A stretch of DNA of 64,000 nucleotides from Neisseria perflava (GTDB taxonomy: Bacteria; Pseudomonadota; Gammaproteobacteria; Burkholderiales; Neisseriaceae): positions 1,116,001-1,180,000 of the forward strand of contig NZ_CP079818.1 of assembly GCF_019334725.1 (NCBI RefSeq), written 5' to 3'. The stretch's first letter is position 1; each line of letters opens with the position of its first letter. The notes under the pieces were generated by a model. That model saw nothing but the letters and a program-made list of their open reading frames with translations, made no database searches and was not told the DNA's origin. Shown piece by piece: positions 31,969 through 40,941 of this stretch. The translations under genes and the position numbers were made by a program.

Positions 31969-32415
31969 ATGAGTATTGCCAATAATAAAAAAGCCTTTCA
32001 CGATTTCTTTATCGAAGACCAAATCGAAGCCGGTATAGTATTGGAAGGATGGGAAGTCAAAGCCATCCGCGCTGCACGCGTGCAATTAAAAGAAAGCTAT
32101 ATCTACTGGAAAAAAGACGCATTTTATTTGGTGGGCTGCCACATTACCGCATTGCCTACTGCCTCGACACACGTCAAACCCGACCCTGTCCGTCCGCGTA
32201 AGTTGTTGTTGAAACAATCGGAAATCAACAAGTTAATCGGTAAAACCGAACGTGCCGGTTATACGATTGTGCCCTTAAACCTGCATTACACCCGCGGTAG
32301 AATCAAAGTGGAAATCGGTTTGGCCAAGGGTAAGAAACAGCATGACAAACGCCAAAGCCTGAAAGAAGCAGATTGGAAGCGTGAGAAACAGCGTTTGATG
32401 AAAAACGTACGTTGA
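31969..32415 (+). CDS. smpB: SsrA-binding protein
   Basis: 148-residue tmRNA partner in ribosome rescue. Typical motifs: NKKAFHDFFIEDQIEAGIVL, GWEVKAIRAARVQLKESYI, YTIVPLNLHYTRGRIKVEIG and the basic tail GKKQHDKRQSLKEADWKREK. Length is normal. A DUS lies in the 5' flank and a DUS-pair terminator follows. Confidence 0.97.
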   Translation: MSIANNKKAFHDFFIEDQIEAGIVLEGWEVKAIRAARVQLKESYIYWKKDAFYLVGCHITALPTASTHVKPDPVRPRKLLLKQSEINKLIGKTERAGYTIVPLNLHYTRGRIKVEIGLAKGKKQHDKRQSLKEADWKREKQRLMKNVR

Positions 32416-32419
32416 TTTT

Positions 32420-32451
32420 TTCAGACGGCCTTTGCAGAAAGGCCGTCTGAA
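32420..32451 (+). terminator. DUS-pair terminator after smpB
   Basis: TTCAGACGGCCTTT and AGGCCGTCTGAA around GCAGA, with a T-rich tract on the upstream side; the arms face outward compared with other pairs. Confidence 0.7.
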
Positions 32452-32486
32452 TATTTATTGTTTGAAAACTTTAAAAAGGAAAACAG

Positions 32487-32927
32487 ATGAAAACCATGAT
32501 TTTAGCGGCGGCTTCAGCCGTATTGTTGCTGGGCGCTTGTTCCACTACGGAACAAAGAGTATTGAAACCTGAAGAGCTAACCAGTATCAAACATGTCTGC
32601 ATCATTCAAAATGCAAAAGTAAGACCGCATGATTTGGATCGTGCTTTGTCTAAAGCTTTGGCAAAACGCGGCATTGGCAGCACTATTGTAACCGCAGACA
32701 ACCGTGGCAAACTGTATGATTCTTCTTGCCCGTATAACCTGCGTTACAAAACCAAAGGCAATAACGAAATCTTGCGTAAAGGCGTATTTGTGTTGAGAAG
32801 CACGAAGTATGCGGTTTCTACGGTCAGCTACTCTTTGAACGATGAAAACCACTTCCGAACCAATCCTGATTTGGTGAAACAGGCTGAAGGCGTTGTGGCC
32901 AAATTGTTGGAAAAAAACAGCAAATAA
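32487..32927 (+). CDS. putative lipoprotein of unknown function
   Basis: 146 residues with a lipoprotein signal (MILAAASAVLLLGACSTTEQ; lipobox LLGAC). The mature part has an alpha/beta pattern (HVCIIQNAKVRPHDLDRALS, GIGSTIVTADNRGKLYD) and two further cysteines. AAAAGGAAAA precedes the ATG. It may belong to a small family of Sbal_3080-like lipoproteins, but I am not sure. Outer-membrane anchoring is expected. Confidence 0.75.
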   Translation: MKTMILAAASAVLLLGACSTTEQRVLKPEELTSIKHVCIIQNAKVRPHDLDRALSKALAKRGIGSTIVTADNRGKLYDSSCPYNLRYKTKGNNEILRKGVFVLRSTKYAVSTVSYSLNDENHFRTNPDLVKQAEGVVAKLLEKNSK

Positions 32928-32999
32928 AAGCCAGAATAAAAAACCGGCTTGCCGTGATATGGAGAATATCGGGCAACCCAGTTTTATTTTCAGACGACC

Positions 33000-33485
33000 T
33001 TAAATGGATTTGATTTTTTCCCAGAGGGTTTTGACCGTACCTTGATAGTAGGTTTCAGAAGTACAATAGACTGTTTCTAAAGCACATTGTCCTTGTGAGC
33101 CGTATTTTTTGATACACTGGTTCAAGGCAATTTGATGCACGGTTTTGAAACGCGGGGAGGTAATGGCCACCACGTTTTGAGCAGTCAATTTGCCCATGGC
33201 TTTAGGGTAGGCAACAGCGATACAGGTATTGTGCAGTGGGACAACCGTTTTGCAGCCTGTTGCTTGGCCTGCGCCGATACCGGCTAAGGCATCTTGGCCT
33301 TTACAGAATGTTTCGAGCTCGGCTGTTGCATCCAGTTGTGTGGCATTTTCTTTGGTGGTTTTGATTTGCAGCGCTTCATTGCTGTCGGCAGGGTTTTGCC
33401 ACATGGCCAGGTAGCCGTAAGTATCGGCAGCTAGGGCGGCAGGAGTCAGTGCGCAAAGGATAAGTGTCATTAGTGTTTTTTTCAT
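33000..33485 (-). CDS. exported DUF4189-like protein
   Basis: 161 residues with signal peptide MKKTLMTLILCALTPAALAA. The mature domain has paired cysteines (FCKGQD, GCKTVV, TCIAVAYP, QCIKKYGSQGQCALETVYC) and the arrangement of DUF4189 proteins: small conserved residue runs ending in A-L-x-x-C-x-x-x-Y-G. Function unknown. Periplasmic or secreted by its signal peptide. Its upstream region runs into the orphan tail of the lipoprotein gene broken by the IS. Confidence 0.7.
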   Translation of the reverse strand: MKKTLMTLILCALTPAALAADTYGYLAMWQNPADSNEALQIKTTKENATQLDATAELETFCKGQDALAGIGAGQATGCKTVVPLHNTCIAVAYPKAMGKLTAQNVVAITSPRFKTVHQIALNQCIKKYGSQGQCALETVYCTSETYYQGTVKTLWEKIKSI

Positions 33486-33596
33486 GTTTGTTCCCTGTTT
33501 GTTGGGTATTTGTTGTTATTATAAAGCAAAAGTACTTATTTGATATAAATTTGCTTTTAAAATGAATATTTGAGTGTGGCAGATAGATTATAGGCC

Positions 33597-34814
33597 GAGA
33601 CCTTTGCAAAATTCCCCAAAATCCCCTAAATTCCCACCAAGACATTTAGGGGATTTTCCATGAGTACCTTCTTTCAGCAAACCGCCCAAGCCATGATCGC
33701 CAAACACATCGACCGTTTCCCACTATTGAAGTTGGATCAAGTGATTGATTGGCAACCGATCGAACAATACCTGAATCGTCAAAAAACCCGTTACCTCCGA
33801 GACCACCGCGGCCGTCCCGCCTATCCCCTGTTGTCCATGTTCAAAGCCGTCCTGCTCGGCCAATGGCACAGCCTTTCCGATCCCGAACTCGAACACAGCC
33901 TCATCACCCGCATCGATTTCAACCTGTTTTGCCGTTTTGACGAACTGAGCATCCCCGATTACAGCACCTTATGTCGCTACCGCAACTGGCTGGCGCAAGA
34001 CGACACCCTATCCGAACTGCTGGAACTGATCAACCGCCAACTGACTGAAAAAGGCTTAAAAGTAGAGAAAGCATCCGTCGCCGTCATTGACGCCATCATT
34101 ATTCAGACCGCCGGCAGCAAACAACGCCAGGCTATAGAAGTCGATGAAGAAGGGCAAATCAGCGGCCAAACCACGCCGAGTAAAGACAGCGATGCCCGTT
34201 GGATAAAGAAAAACGGCCTCTACAAACTCGGGTACAAACAACATACCCGTACCGATGCGGAAGGCTATATTGAGAAACTGCACATTACCCCTGCCAATGC
34301 CCATGAATGCAAACACCTGTTGCCTTTGTTGGAAGGCCTATCCAAAGGTACGACCGTCTATGCCGACAAAGGCTACGACAGTAAGGAAAACCAGCAACAT
34401 CTGAAAGAGCATCGGCTGCAGGACGGCATTATGCGCAAAGCACACAGTAACCATCCGCTGTCGGAAGCGCAAACCAAACGCAACCGATATTTGTCGAAAA
34501 CCCGTTATGTGGTCGAACAAAGCTTCGGTACGTTACACCGGAAGTTCCGCTATGCGCGGGCAGCCTATTTTGGACTGATTAAAGTGAGTGCACAAAGCCA
34601 TCTGAAGGCGATGTGTTTGAACCTATTGAAAGCCGCTAACAGGCTAAGTGCGCCTGCTGCCGCCTAAAAGGCGGCCGGATGCCTGATTATCGGGTGTCCG
34701 GGGAGGATTAAGGGGGTATTTGGGTAAAATCAGGAGTAATTAGGAGCGGAAATAGACGAAAACCTGTGTTTGGAGTTTCAGCTGTCGAAGGAAGGGCTTT
34801 TTTGCAAAGGTCTC
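33597..34814. mobile_element. IS1106-like insertion sequence (IS5 family), copy 1, intact
   Basis: 1218 bp bounded by GAGACCTTTGCAAA and its complement TTTGCAAAGGTCTC. It carries one intact transposase on the plus strand. Inside the left end is an extra hairpin around ATCCCCTAAA/TTTAGGGGAT just before the start codon. The element sits within the 3' end of a lipoprotein gene on the minus strand. ATAGG occurs on both sides, giving a possible short target duplication whose exact length is ambiguous. Confidence 0.85.
33660..34667 (+). CDS. IS5-family transposase (IS1106-like), intact
   Basis: 335 residues (MSTFFQQTAQAMIAKHIDRF). It has the IS5-type N-terminal domain with RPAYPLLSMFKAVLLGQWHS and the DDE core: VIDAIIIQTAG (first Asp), VYADKGYDSKEN (second Asp) and RYVVEQSFGTLHRKFRYARA (Y-x2-E-x-x-F-x-x-x-H/R, catalytic Glu). 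This is the only undamaged copy of three in the window and could act in trans on the other two. GGGGATTTTCC precedes the ATG. Confidence 0.93.
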   Translation: MSTFFQQTAQAMIAKHIDRFPLLKLDQVIDWQPIEQYLNRQKTRYLRDHRGRPAYPLLSMFKAVLLGQWHSLSDPELEHSLITRIDFNLFCRFDELSIPDYSTLCRYRNWLAQDDTLSELLELINRQLTEKGLKVEKASVAVIDAIIIQTAGSKQRQAIEVDEEGQISGQTTPSKDSDARWIKKNGLYKLGYKQHTRTDAEGYIEKLHITPANAHECKHLLPLLEGLSKGTTVYADKGYDSKENQQHLKEHRLQDGIMRKAHSNHPLSEAQTKRNRYLSKTRYVVEQSFGTLHRKFRYARAAYFGLIKVSAQSHLKAMCLNLLKAANRLSAPAAA

Positions 34815-35003
34815 ATAGGTGTATTGATCGCCGAGCATGACCCAGCCGCCTGCGGGCGCATCTTCTATAGCGGAGCCAAGCTTCCCGAAAGAGAGGATAC
34901 TGTCGTTGCCTTTGCGGATGGCGGTTGTACCGTCGTCTGAAAAAGTGGTGCAGCCAGCGAGAAGGAATACTGCGGATAAAAAGGGGAAGACGTATGTTTT
35001 CAT
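34740..35003 (-). pseudogene. lipoprotein gene truncated by IS copy 1
   Basis: MKTYVFPFLSAVFLLAGCTT carries a lipobox (LLAGC). True gene sequence runs to WVMLGDQYTY at 34815; the last codons of the present frame come from the IS end (TFAKKPFL). Joining the flanks restores QYTYNLSATLKYSF and a TAA at 33557-33559 on the far side of the IS. The native protein would be ~75 residues ending in an aromatic residue. In-frame ATG 35003 is preferred to the upstream one since the signal peptide begins there. Function not known. Confidence 0.7.
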
Positions 35004-35028
35004 AATGTTTGTTTGAAGGTATTTAAAA

Positions 35029-35628
35029 TCAGGCAAATGGGGGAATACTCAATCCGAATTGTTCCAACAAGCCGACCGTTTCGTAAACGGGCAGGCCCAT
35101 CACGCCTGTAAAGCTGCCTTGCAAATGCTCGACAAACACGCCGCCCAAACCCTGAATGCCATACGCGCCCGCTTTGTCCATCGGTTCGCCACTTCGGATA
35201 TAGGCGGATATTTCTTCGGCAGACAAGGTTTTGAAACGTACATCGCTGGTTTGCAAAACGCCGTGCGCTCTCCCTTGCCAATATACGCATACGGCAGTCA
35301 GCACCTGATGCGTCTGCCCTGAACGCCGGGCGAGCATTTCGGCTGCTTGGGCTTCGGTTTCCGGTTTGCCGAGGATGTGGTTTTGATAGGCGACCGTAGT
35401 GTCGGCAGTCAGAATCGGATATTCGGGCGACGCGTCGTGTGCGGCAAACCATTGCTCGACAGCGGCGGCATTTTTTTCCTGCGCCATACGTTGCACATAA
35501 TCGGCGGCTTTTTCGTCGGAATGCGGCGTTTCGTCGATGTCGGCAGGGATACGGATAACTTTGAATCCTAGGTTTTCCAAAATTTCGCGGCGGCGCGGGC
35601 TGCCGGAGGCTAGGTAGAGTGTGTGCAT
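35029..35628 (-). CDS. maf: Maf family nucleotide pyrophosphatase
   Basis: 199 residues: LASGSPRRREILENLGF at the N-terminus, ILTADTTVAYQNHILGKPET, and AGAYGIQGLGGVFVEHLQGS, FTGVMGLPVYETVGLLEQFG. These are the diagnostic blocks of Maf proteins, here of the YhdE-like dTTP/UTP group. They hydrolyse non-canonical or excess nucleotides to monophosphates. No conserved partner gene is adjacent. Confidence 0.92.
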   Translation of the reverse strand: MHTLYLASGSPRRREILENLGFKVIRIPADIDETPHSDEKAADYVQRMAQEKNAAAVEQWFAAHDASPEYPILTADTTVAYQNHILGKPETEAQAAEMLARRSGQTHQVLTAVCVYWQGRAHGVLQTSDVRFKTLSAEEISAYIRSGEPMDKAGAYGIQGLGGVFVEHLQGSFTGVMGLPVYETVGLLEQFGLSIPPFA

Positions 35629-35667
35629 AAAACTTTCTTTTTTAAGGGATATAAGGTCGCCTGAAAA

Positions 35668-36204
35668 TTATTTTGACTGCTTGTGTTGGCCTGCCAGCCG
35701 CACATAATGCGCGGAAGAATATTTCAAAAATTCTTTTTCTTTTTCGGTCAGCGGGCGGACTTGTTTGACGGGCGAACCGACATAGAGATAGCCGCTTTCC
35801 AAACGTTTGCGTGGCGGCACCAAACTGCCTGCACCTATCATCACGTCGTCTTCGATGACGGTATCGTCCAGAATAATCGTACCCATCCCAATCAACACAC
35901 GATCGCCGATGCGGCAGCCGTGCAGCATGACTTTGTGTCCGACGGTTACGTCTTCGCCGATGATAAGGGGTGAGCCTTCGGGCTTTTCCGCGTTTTTGTG
36001 CGAAACGTGCAAGACACTGCCGTCCTGTACATTGCTGCGCGCGCCGATGCTGATGCTGTTCACGTCGCCGTGCAACACGGCATACGGCCAAACGGATACG
36101 TCTTCGGCAAGCGATACTTCGCCGATGATGACGGAGGTTTCGTCGATGAGGCAGGATTCGTGAATTTGCGGAGTATGGTCTAAGAAGGGGCGGATAGGGT
36201 TCAT
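35668..36204 (-). CDS. gamma-class carbonic anhydrase-like protein
   Basis: 178-residue left-handed beta-helix protein (hexapeptide repeats, e.g. IIGEVSLAEDVSVWPYAVLH, SIGARSNVQDGSVLHVSH). Candidate zinc histidines lie in LHVSH and VGHKVMLHG, as in gamma carbonic anhydrases of the YrdA/CaiE group. It could hydrate CO2 or be a related acyltransferase-like scaffold. Length is typical for YrdA (about 180). Confidence 0.88.
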   Translation of the reverse strand: MNPIRPFLDHTPQIHESCLIDETSVIIGEVSLAEDVSVWPYAVLHGDVNSISIGARSNVQDGSVLHVSHKNAEKPEGSPLIIGEDVTVGHKVMLHGCRIGDRVLIGMGTIILDDTVIEDDVMIGAGSLVPPRKRLESGYLYVGSPVKQVRPLTEKEKEFLKYSSAHYVRLAGQHKQSK

Positions 36205-36656
36205 GTTGTTTCTTCCTTTTTGACAGTGTGGCAGGTTTCAGACGACCTGCGGCTCGGTATGGCGAAAGTATGCCGTTTTGACGCAGGTGAGGCAAGGACG
36301 GCGTCTACCGAGATGTTGTCATGTCTTTGTAAACAATATTTTTTATGGTTAAGGAATCATTTTCCGTTAAGCCTGCCTCTCTTGTTTGCCGAAGGTGGAA
36401 AATTGTCCGTTATTATCTTGTAGTTGCAAGTAGCTGCAAACCATTCTCTTGCCATTTGAATTGGAATGATATATATTTTTAAAAAATATTTCATAAAATA
36501 ACGAAACCCGATGGTTTGTTTTCAACCAGGTTTGGTGGGTTTCCAATCCCACAAACCTTGGCTTCCATCCCGTGTCCGTTTTCAAATCTATCCAATCCAC
36601 CTTGTTTAAATAAAGGCGGCCGGAAGGTCGTCTGAAACTGTATGAAGGATATTCAC
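36205..36656. other. leader region upstream of hemO, no gene seen
   Basis: About 450 bp. It holds AG-mucDUS-type signals near 36237 and 36625, an AT-rich palindromic stretch ATGATATATATTTTTAAAAA (36467 on) followed by ATATTTCAT that could be a Fur or promoter site, and a GGTTTGGTGGG/CCCACAAACC hairpin near 36527-36558. Frames on the minus strand here show no recognisable domain. hemO is Fur-controlled in N. meningitidis; control here is not proven by a clean Fur box. Confidence 0.5.
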
Positions 36657-37280
36657 ATGAGCGAAACACAAGAGCTGACTTTTGCCAAACGGCTGAAAGA
36701 GCAAACTACAACTATTCACGATAGCGTGGACAACTTGGTTATGTCTGTCGAGCCGTTTACCAACAAAGAGAATTACATCAAATTTTTGAAACTGCAATCA
36801 GTGTTCCACAAAGCGGTCGATCATATTTATAAAGACTCCGAGTTGAACAAAGCCATTCCTGAGCTGGAATACATGGCGCGTTACGACGCGGTAACGCAAG
36901 ACTTGGCTGATTTGGGCGACAAACCTTACGAATACGGTAAACCGTTGCCACATGAAACCGGCAACAAAGCCATCGGTTGGCTGTATTGCGCCGAAGGTTC
37001 CAATTTGGGCGCAGCATTTTTGTTTAAACACGCGCAAAAACTGGATTACACCGGCGAACACGGCGCGCGCCACCTCGCCCCCCATCCGAACGGCCGCGGC
37101 AAACATTGGCGTGCGTTTGTCGAGCATCTGAATGCTTTGGGTTTAAGTCCTGAAGCTGAAGCCGAAGCGATTCAAGGTGCAAAAGATGCATTTGCGTTCT
37201 ACAAAGTCGTTCTGCGCGAAACATTTGACCTGCCTGCAGGTGCGGAAGCTCCGGAAGGCTTTGTTCCGCACCGTCATTAA
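36657..37280 (+). CDS. hemO: heme oxygenase
   Basis: Opens haem to biliverdin, CO and iron, letting the cell use host haem as an iron source. 207 residues from MSETQELTFAKRLKEQTTTI; the ATG at 36657 has AAGGA upstream and fits meningococcal HemO, while an in-frame ATG five codons earlier is less likely. TTIHDSVDNLVMSV contains the proximal haem ligand His. GWLYCAEGSNLGAAFLFKHA is the distal helix, with C-terminal GFVPHRH. The surface lipoprotein downstream may be a partner in iron uptake. Confidence 0.95.
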   Translation: MSETQELTFAKRLKEQTTTIHDSVDNLVMSVEPFTNKENYIKFLKLQSVFHKAVDHIYKDSELNKAIPELEYMARYDAVTQDLADLGDKPYEYGKPLPHETGNKAIGWLYCAEGSNLGAAFLFKHAQKLDYTGEHGARHLAPHPNGRGKHWRAFVEHLNALGLSPEAEAEAIQGAKDAFAFYKVVLRETFDLPAGAEAPEGFVPHRH

Positions 37281-37300
37281 TGGTTTGACGATATAAGTAG

Positions 37301-37359
37301 AGGTCGTCTGAAACACATCTGTATACGCGGATTCATAAATTCTGTTTTCAGACGACCTT
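37301..37359 (+). terminator. AG-mucDUS pair terminator after hemO
   Basis: AGGTCGTCTGAAA and TTTTCAGACGACCT around a 34-base AT-rich spacer; the longer loop makes this a weaker terminator. Confidence 0.6.
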
Positions 37360-37492
37360 CATACTGATGCAAGTTTAGTACCATTTGGTTATCCGCATTT
37401 GCGGTATATTTTAATTGGTTTGATGTAAATAATTATCAAATATTTTATCACCATCATTCCAAAATACCATTATCACATTCAGGAGTTTGACC

Positions 37493-39580
37493 ATGAAGGA
37501 ATCATTTAAATTAAGTATGTTGGCGATTGCCTGCAGCATCGCATTGAGTGCATGCGGTTCAAGCGGTGGTGGCACGCCGTCTGCACAGTCTGCACCGACC
37601 CCGCAACAGCCGGGCAATAATTCCGGCTCGGGCGGAGGAGGTGATTCAAAACAAACAGAAGACGCTAAGAAAGCTGAAGAAGCCAAGAAAGCTGAAGAAG
37701 CCAAGAAAGCTGAAGAAGCCAAGAAAGCTGAAGAAGCCAAGAAAGCTGAAGAAGCCAAGAAAGCTGAAGAAGCCAAGAAAGCTGAAGAAGCCAAGAAAGC
37801 TGAAGAAGCCAAGAAAGCTGAAGAAGCCAAGAAAGCTGAAGAAGCCAAGAAAGCTGAAGAAGCCAAGAAAGCTGAAGAAGCCAAGAAAGCTGAAGAAGCC
37901 AAGAAAGCTGAAGAAGCCAAGAAAGCTGAAGAAGCCAAGAAAGCTGAAGAAGCCAAGAAAGCTGAAGACGCTAAGAAAGCTGAAGAGGCCAAGAAAGCTG
38001 AGGAAGCTAAGAAAGCCAATGAGGCCAATTCAGGTCAAGGTTTTGGCGGTGAAGGCAAAGTAATGAGCAAGGCTTTGGATGGCGGTGTCTTGGTAGCGAA
38101 AAAGCGTGAAACCGGCGATTTGGAATATGCCAAAACCGAAGCTCCGACTGCTTCGGATAAAAACAGCGTCGTACTTGATGGTGTCGCCATTAATACCAAA
38201 GACGTTAAAGCAGGTGAGTTCACGTTGGGCGAAAGAAGTACGAACGGCGGTAAAGCCGATGCAGCACAATATGCGGTACACAGCGGCGACCTGCTGCCTG
38301 ACGTTCGTTACGGCGGTGTTGCCGATGTCAGCGATCTGCGTGATGTGAAACAGGCGTTGTTTGTCCAAGGCACGCCATCAGGCAGCGATACCGTTGCAGC
38401 CCAAAGAGGGGATGCAACCTATAAAGGCATCGGCCTGCATTTCCCAAACGGACTGCCGATCGATACAAGAGGTCTGCAAGAAATTTTTGAAACCGGTTCG
38501 CAAGCCAAGCTGGCCAATCTGTATTCTGCCGCCAAAGCAACCGATGTTACCGCAAGAGTCAATTTCGACCAAAAAACCATCAATGTCGGCATCAACCGCT
38601 ATTCCGATCAAACGGTTGGCGGTGGTAGCGGTGGCGATAGGATTGCAGGTGTCGTCAAATCCAATGCGCGCGATATGGCGGAAAATTTGTCTTTCAATGG
38701 CGATTTGCACGGCAACACCTTCTCCAACAAGCAAGGTACGATGCAAGGCGGATTCTTTGGCGCGAAGGCAGACCAACTTGCCGGTACATATAGTGCGGCA
38801 GGCAAAAACCAACGTGATGAAGACGTAGTGGCGCGCGGTGTGTTTGGTGCAAAACGCCAAGATGCGGCAGCTCAAGCAGGCGGACAGCCTGATGCGCCGG
38901 TTGCCAAACCTGATGCGCCCGTAACCAAACCTAAAGATGATGCCGCCGCAGCTGAATTGAAAAAAGGTGAAACAGGCGAGCAATACTTCTTATCGAATAT
39001 CGCCGATTTGACCAAAGTCGTTATCAACGGTACGACAATCGCTTTGTCACCTGTTACCAACAAGCTCTATCGAACTGAATTGGGTTCGGACTACAAATCG
39101 TTTGTTGCTTCAGGCAATTTGAGCAATGTTGTCTTCGGTGCGGCAAAACTTGCCGATAATGCCTACTCCTTGTTTGTTCAGGGGGTAATGAGTGCCTCTC
39201 TACCGTCAGGGACAGCCAAGTATGCCGGCGATGTGTTGAATTTCCGTGCCCGCAACTTGGATAATAAGGAAAACTGGGTGGGTGATACAGGAGGCTACCG
39301 TACTACCGGTTCGTTTACCGCAGATGTCAACTTCGATACCAAGACTATCGCAGGTAAAATCAATAGTGGTGACAGATGGTTCATGAATGAACGAGCCTTT
39401 ACTGCAGATATTACAGGCAGCAGCTTTAACGGTAAATGGACTTCTTCAGATGCACAAGGCTCTGTAACTGGCGGATTCTACGGTGACAAAGCTGCCGAAA
39501 TGGCGGGACGATACAGTTATCATGACAAAGAAGATAAAAGTAACAATGCCTTCGGTGTATTCGGCGGCAAAAAACAATAA
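37493..39580 (+). CDS. TbpB-like surface lipoprotein with a long KKAEEA repeat
   Basis: 695 residues from the ATG at 37493 (AGGAG 8 bases upstream). Lipobox: IALSACGSSGGG. A glycine-rich stalk is followed by 20 units of a six-residue repeat (KKAEEA; residues about 56-175), predicted as a single long helix or coiled coil. Two related beta-barrel-like domains follow, each ending GSxFxGKxxSxxxQGxxxGG-F-x-G-x-K-A and AGxYSxxx...VFG-x-K. These GGFFGxKAxxLAG blocks belong to the transferrin-binding-protein-like, Slam-exported lipoproteins. It probably acts on the cell surface in iron or host-protein binding; ligand unknown. Confidence 0.8.
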   Translation: MKESFKLSMLAIACSIALSACGSSGGGTPSAQSAPTPQQPGNNSGSGGGGDSKQTEDAKKAEEAKKAEEAKKAEEAKKAEEAKKAEEAKKAEEAKKAEEAKKAEEAKKAEEAKKAEEAKKAEEAKKAEEAKKAEEAKKAEEAKKAEEAKKAEEAKKAEDAKKAEEAKKAEEAKKANEANSGQGFGGEGKVMSKALDGGVLVAKKRETGDLEYAKTEAPTASDKNSVVLDGVAINTKDVKAGEFTLGERSTNGGKADAAQYAVHSGDLLPDVRYGGVADVSDLRDVKQALFVQGTPSGSDTVAAQRGDATYKGIGLHFPNGLPIDTRGLQEIFETGSQAKLANLYSAAKATDVTARVNFDQKTINVGINRYSDQTVGGGSGGDRIAGVVKSNARDMAENLSFNGDLHGNTFSNKQGTMQGGFFGAKADQLAGTYSAAGKNQRDEDVVARGVFGAKRQDAAAQAGGQPDAPVAKPDAPVTKPKDDAAAAELKKGETGEQYFLSNIADLTKVVINGTTIALSPVTNKLYRTELGSDYKSFVASGNLSNVVFGAAKLADNAYSLFVQGVMSASLPSGTAKYAGDVLNFRARNLDNKENWVGDTGGYRTTGSFTADVNFDTKTIAGKINSGDRWFMNERAFTADITGSSFNGKWTSSDAQGSVTGGFYGDKAAEMAGRYSYHDKEDKSNNAFGVFGGKKQ
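37658..38017 (+). repeat. 18-bp tandem repeat, 20 units, coding
   Basis: Sixteen consecutive perfect units (GAAGAAGCCAAGAAAGCT) at 37676-37963, flanked by one variant before and three after (GAAGACGCTAAGAAAGCT and similar). It encodes E-E-A-K-K-A per unit. All units are whole codons, so length change keeps frame and only alters stalk length. Confidence 0.95.
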
Positions 39581-39596
39581 CTGTCTGTTTAAGCTG

Positions 39597-39629
39597 AAAA
39601 CAAACCGCTCGAAAGGGCGGTTTGTTTTT
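39597..39629 (+). terminator. rho-independent terminator after the surface lipoprotein
   Basis: AAAACAAACCGCTCGAAAGG followed by GCGGTTTGTTTTT: strong stem, T run, not built from uptake sequences. Confidence 0.9.
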
Positions 39630-39736
39630 GATCGGATAGGATTTTCAGACGACCTTTTACGGTAACAACAATCTAGAGAGCAATTTACCCGCTAAAAGGT
39701 CGTCTGAAAACCTTGAATCTTATTTCCAGATAATCT

Positions 39737-40941
39737 GAGACCTTTGCAAAATTCCCCAAAATCCCCTAAATTCCTACTAAGACATTTAGGGGATTTTCCA
39801 TGACCACCTTCTTTCAGCAAACCGTCCAAGCCATGATCGTCAAACACATCGACCGCTTCCCACTATTGAAGTTGGATCAGGTAATTGATTGGCAACCGAT
39901 CGAACAGTACCTGAATCGTCAAAGAACCCGTTACCTTAGAGATCACCGCGGCCGTCCCGCCTATCCCCTGTTGTCCATGTTCAAAGCCGTCCTGCTCGGA
40001 CAATGGCACAGCCTCTCCGATCCCGAACTCAAACACAGCCTCATCACCCGCATCGATTTCAACCTGTTTTGCCGTTTTGACGAACTGAGCATCCCCGATT
40101 ACAGCACCTTATGCCGCTACCGCAACTGGCTGGCGCAAGACAACACCCTGTCCGAACTGCTGGAACTGATTAACCGACAACTGACCGAAAAAGGCCTAAA
40201 AATAGAGAAAGCATCCGCCGCTGTCGTTGACGCCACCATTATTCAGACCGCCGGCAGCAAACAGCGTCAGGCCATAGAAGTCGATGAAGAAGGACAAGTC
40301 AGCGGCCAAACCACACCGAGTAAAGACAGCGATGCCCGTTGGATAAAGAAAAACGCCTCTACAAACTCGGTTACAAACAACATACCCGTACCGATGCGGA
40401 AGGCTATATTGAGAAACTGCACATTACCCCTGCCAATGCCCATGAATGCAAACACCTGTCGCCTTTGTTGGAAGGCCTATCCAAAGGTACGACCGTCTAT
40501 GCCGACAAAGGCTACGACAGTAAGGAAAACAGGCAACATCTGAAAGAGCATCGGCTGATGCGCAAAGCCCACCGCAAACATCCGCTGTCGGAAGCACAAA
40601 CCAAACGTAACCGATATTTATCAAAAACCCGTTATGTGGTCGAACAAAGCTTCGGTACGCTGCACCGTAAATTCCGCTATGCCCGGGCAGTCTATTTTGG
40701 TCTGCTCAAAGTAAGTGCACAAAGCCATCTGAAGGCGATGTGTTTGAACCTTTTGAAAGCGGCTAACAGGCTAAGTGTGCCTGTTTGCGCCTAAAAGGCG
40801 GCCCGGATGCCTGATTATCGGGTATCCAAGGGGGATTATGGGGGGTATTTGAGTAGAATCAGTGGATATTCGAAACAAAAACAGCCGAAAACCTGTGTTT
40901 AGGTTTCGGCTGTTGGGGGAAAGGAATTTTGCAAAGGTCTC
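39737..40941. mobile_element. IS1106-like insertion sequence, copy 2, degenerate
   Basis: 1205 bp with the same ends (GAGACCTTTGCAAA ... TTTGCAAAGGTCTC). It is shorter than copy 1 because of a 12-base deletion plus a lost G. The right end abuts a DUS hairpin directly. No interrupted gene is evident; it lies between the lipoprotein terminator and trxB. Confidence 0.85.
39800..40794 (+). pseudogene. transposase of IS copy 2, frameshifted
   Basis: Reads as the copy 1 transposase up to about codon 185 (RWIKKN). One G is missing in AACGGCCTC at about 40354, and frame is then lost; the remainder continues in another frame from 40339 (LYKLGYKQHTRTDAEGYIE). A later in-frame loss of CAGGACGGCATT removes four codons before MRKAHRKHP. 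Non-functional. Confidence 0.9.

Noticed and set aside
36367..36669. 100-codon minus-strand frame upstream of hemO
   Set aside because: No recognisable domain, no RBS, overlaps the hemO start and lies in the AT-rich leader.
37411..38028. Long minus-strand frame of repeated LASSAF units
   Set aside because: It is the complement of the 18-bp tandem repeat in the lipoprotein gene; the plus strand has the RBS, lipobox and domains.
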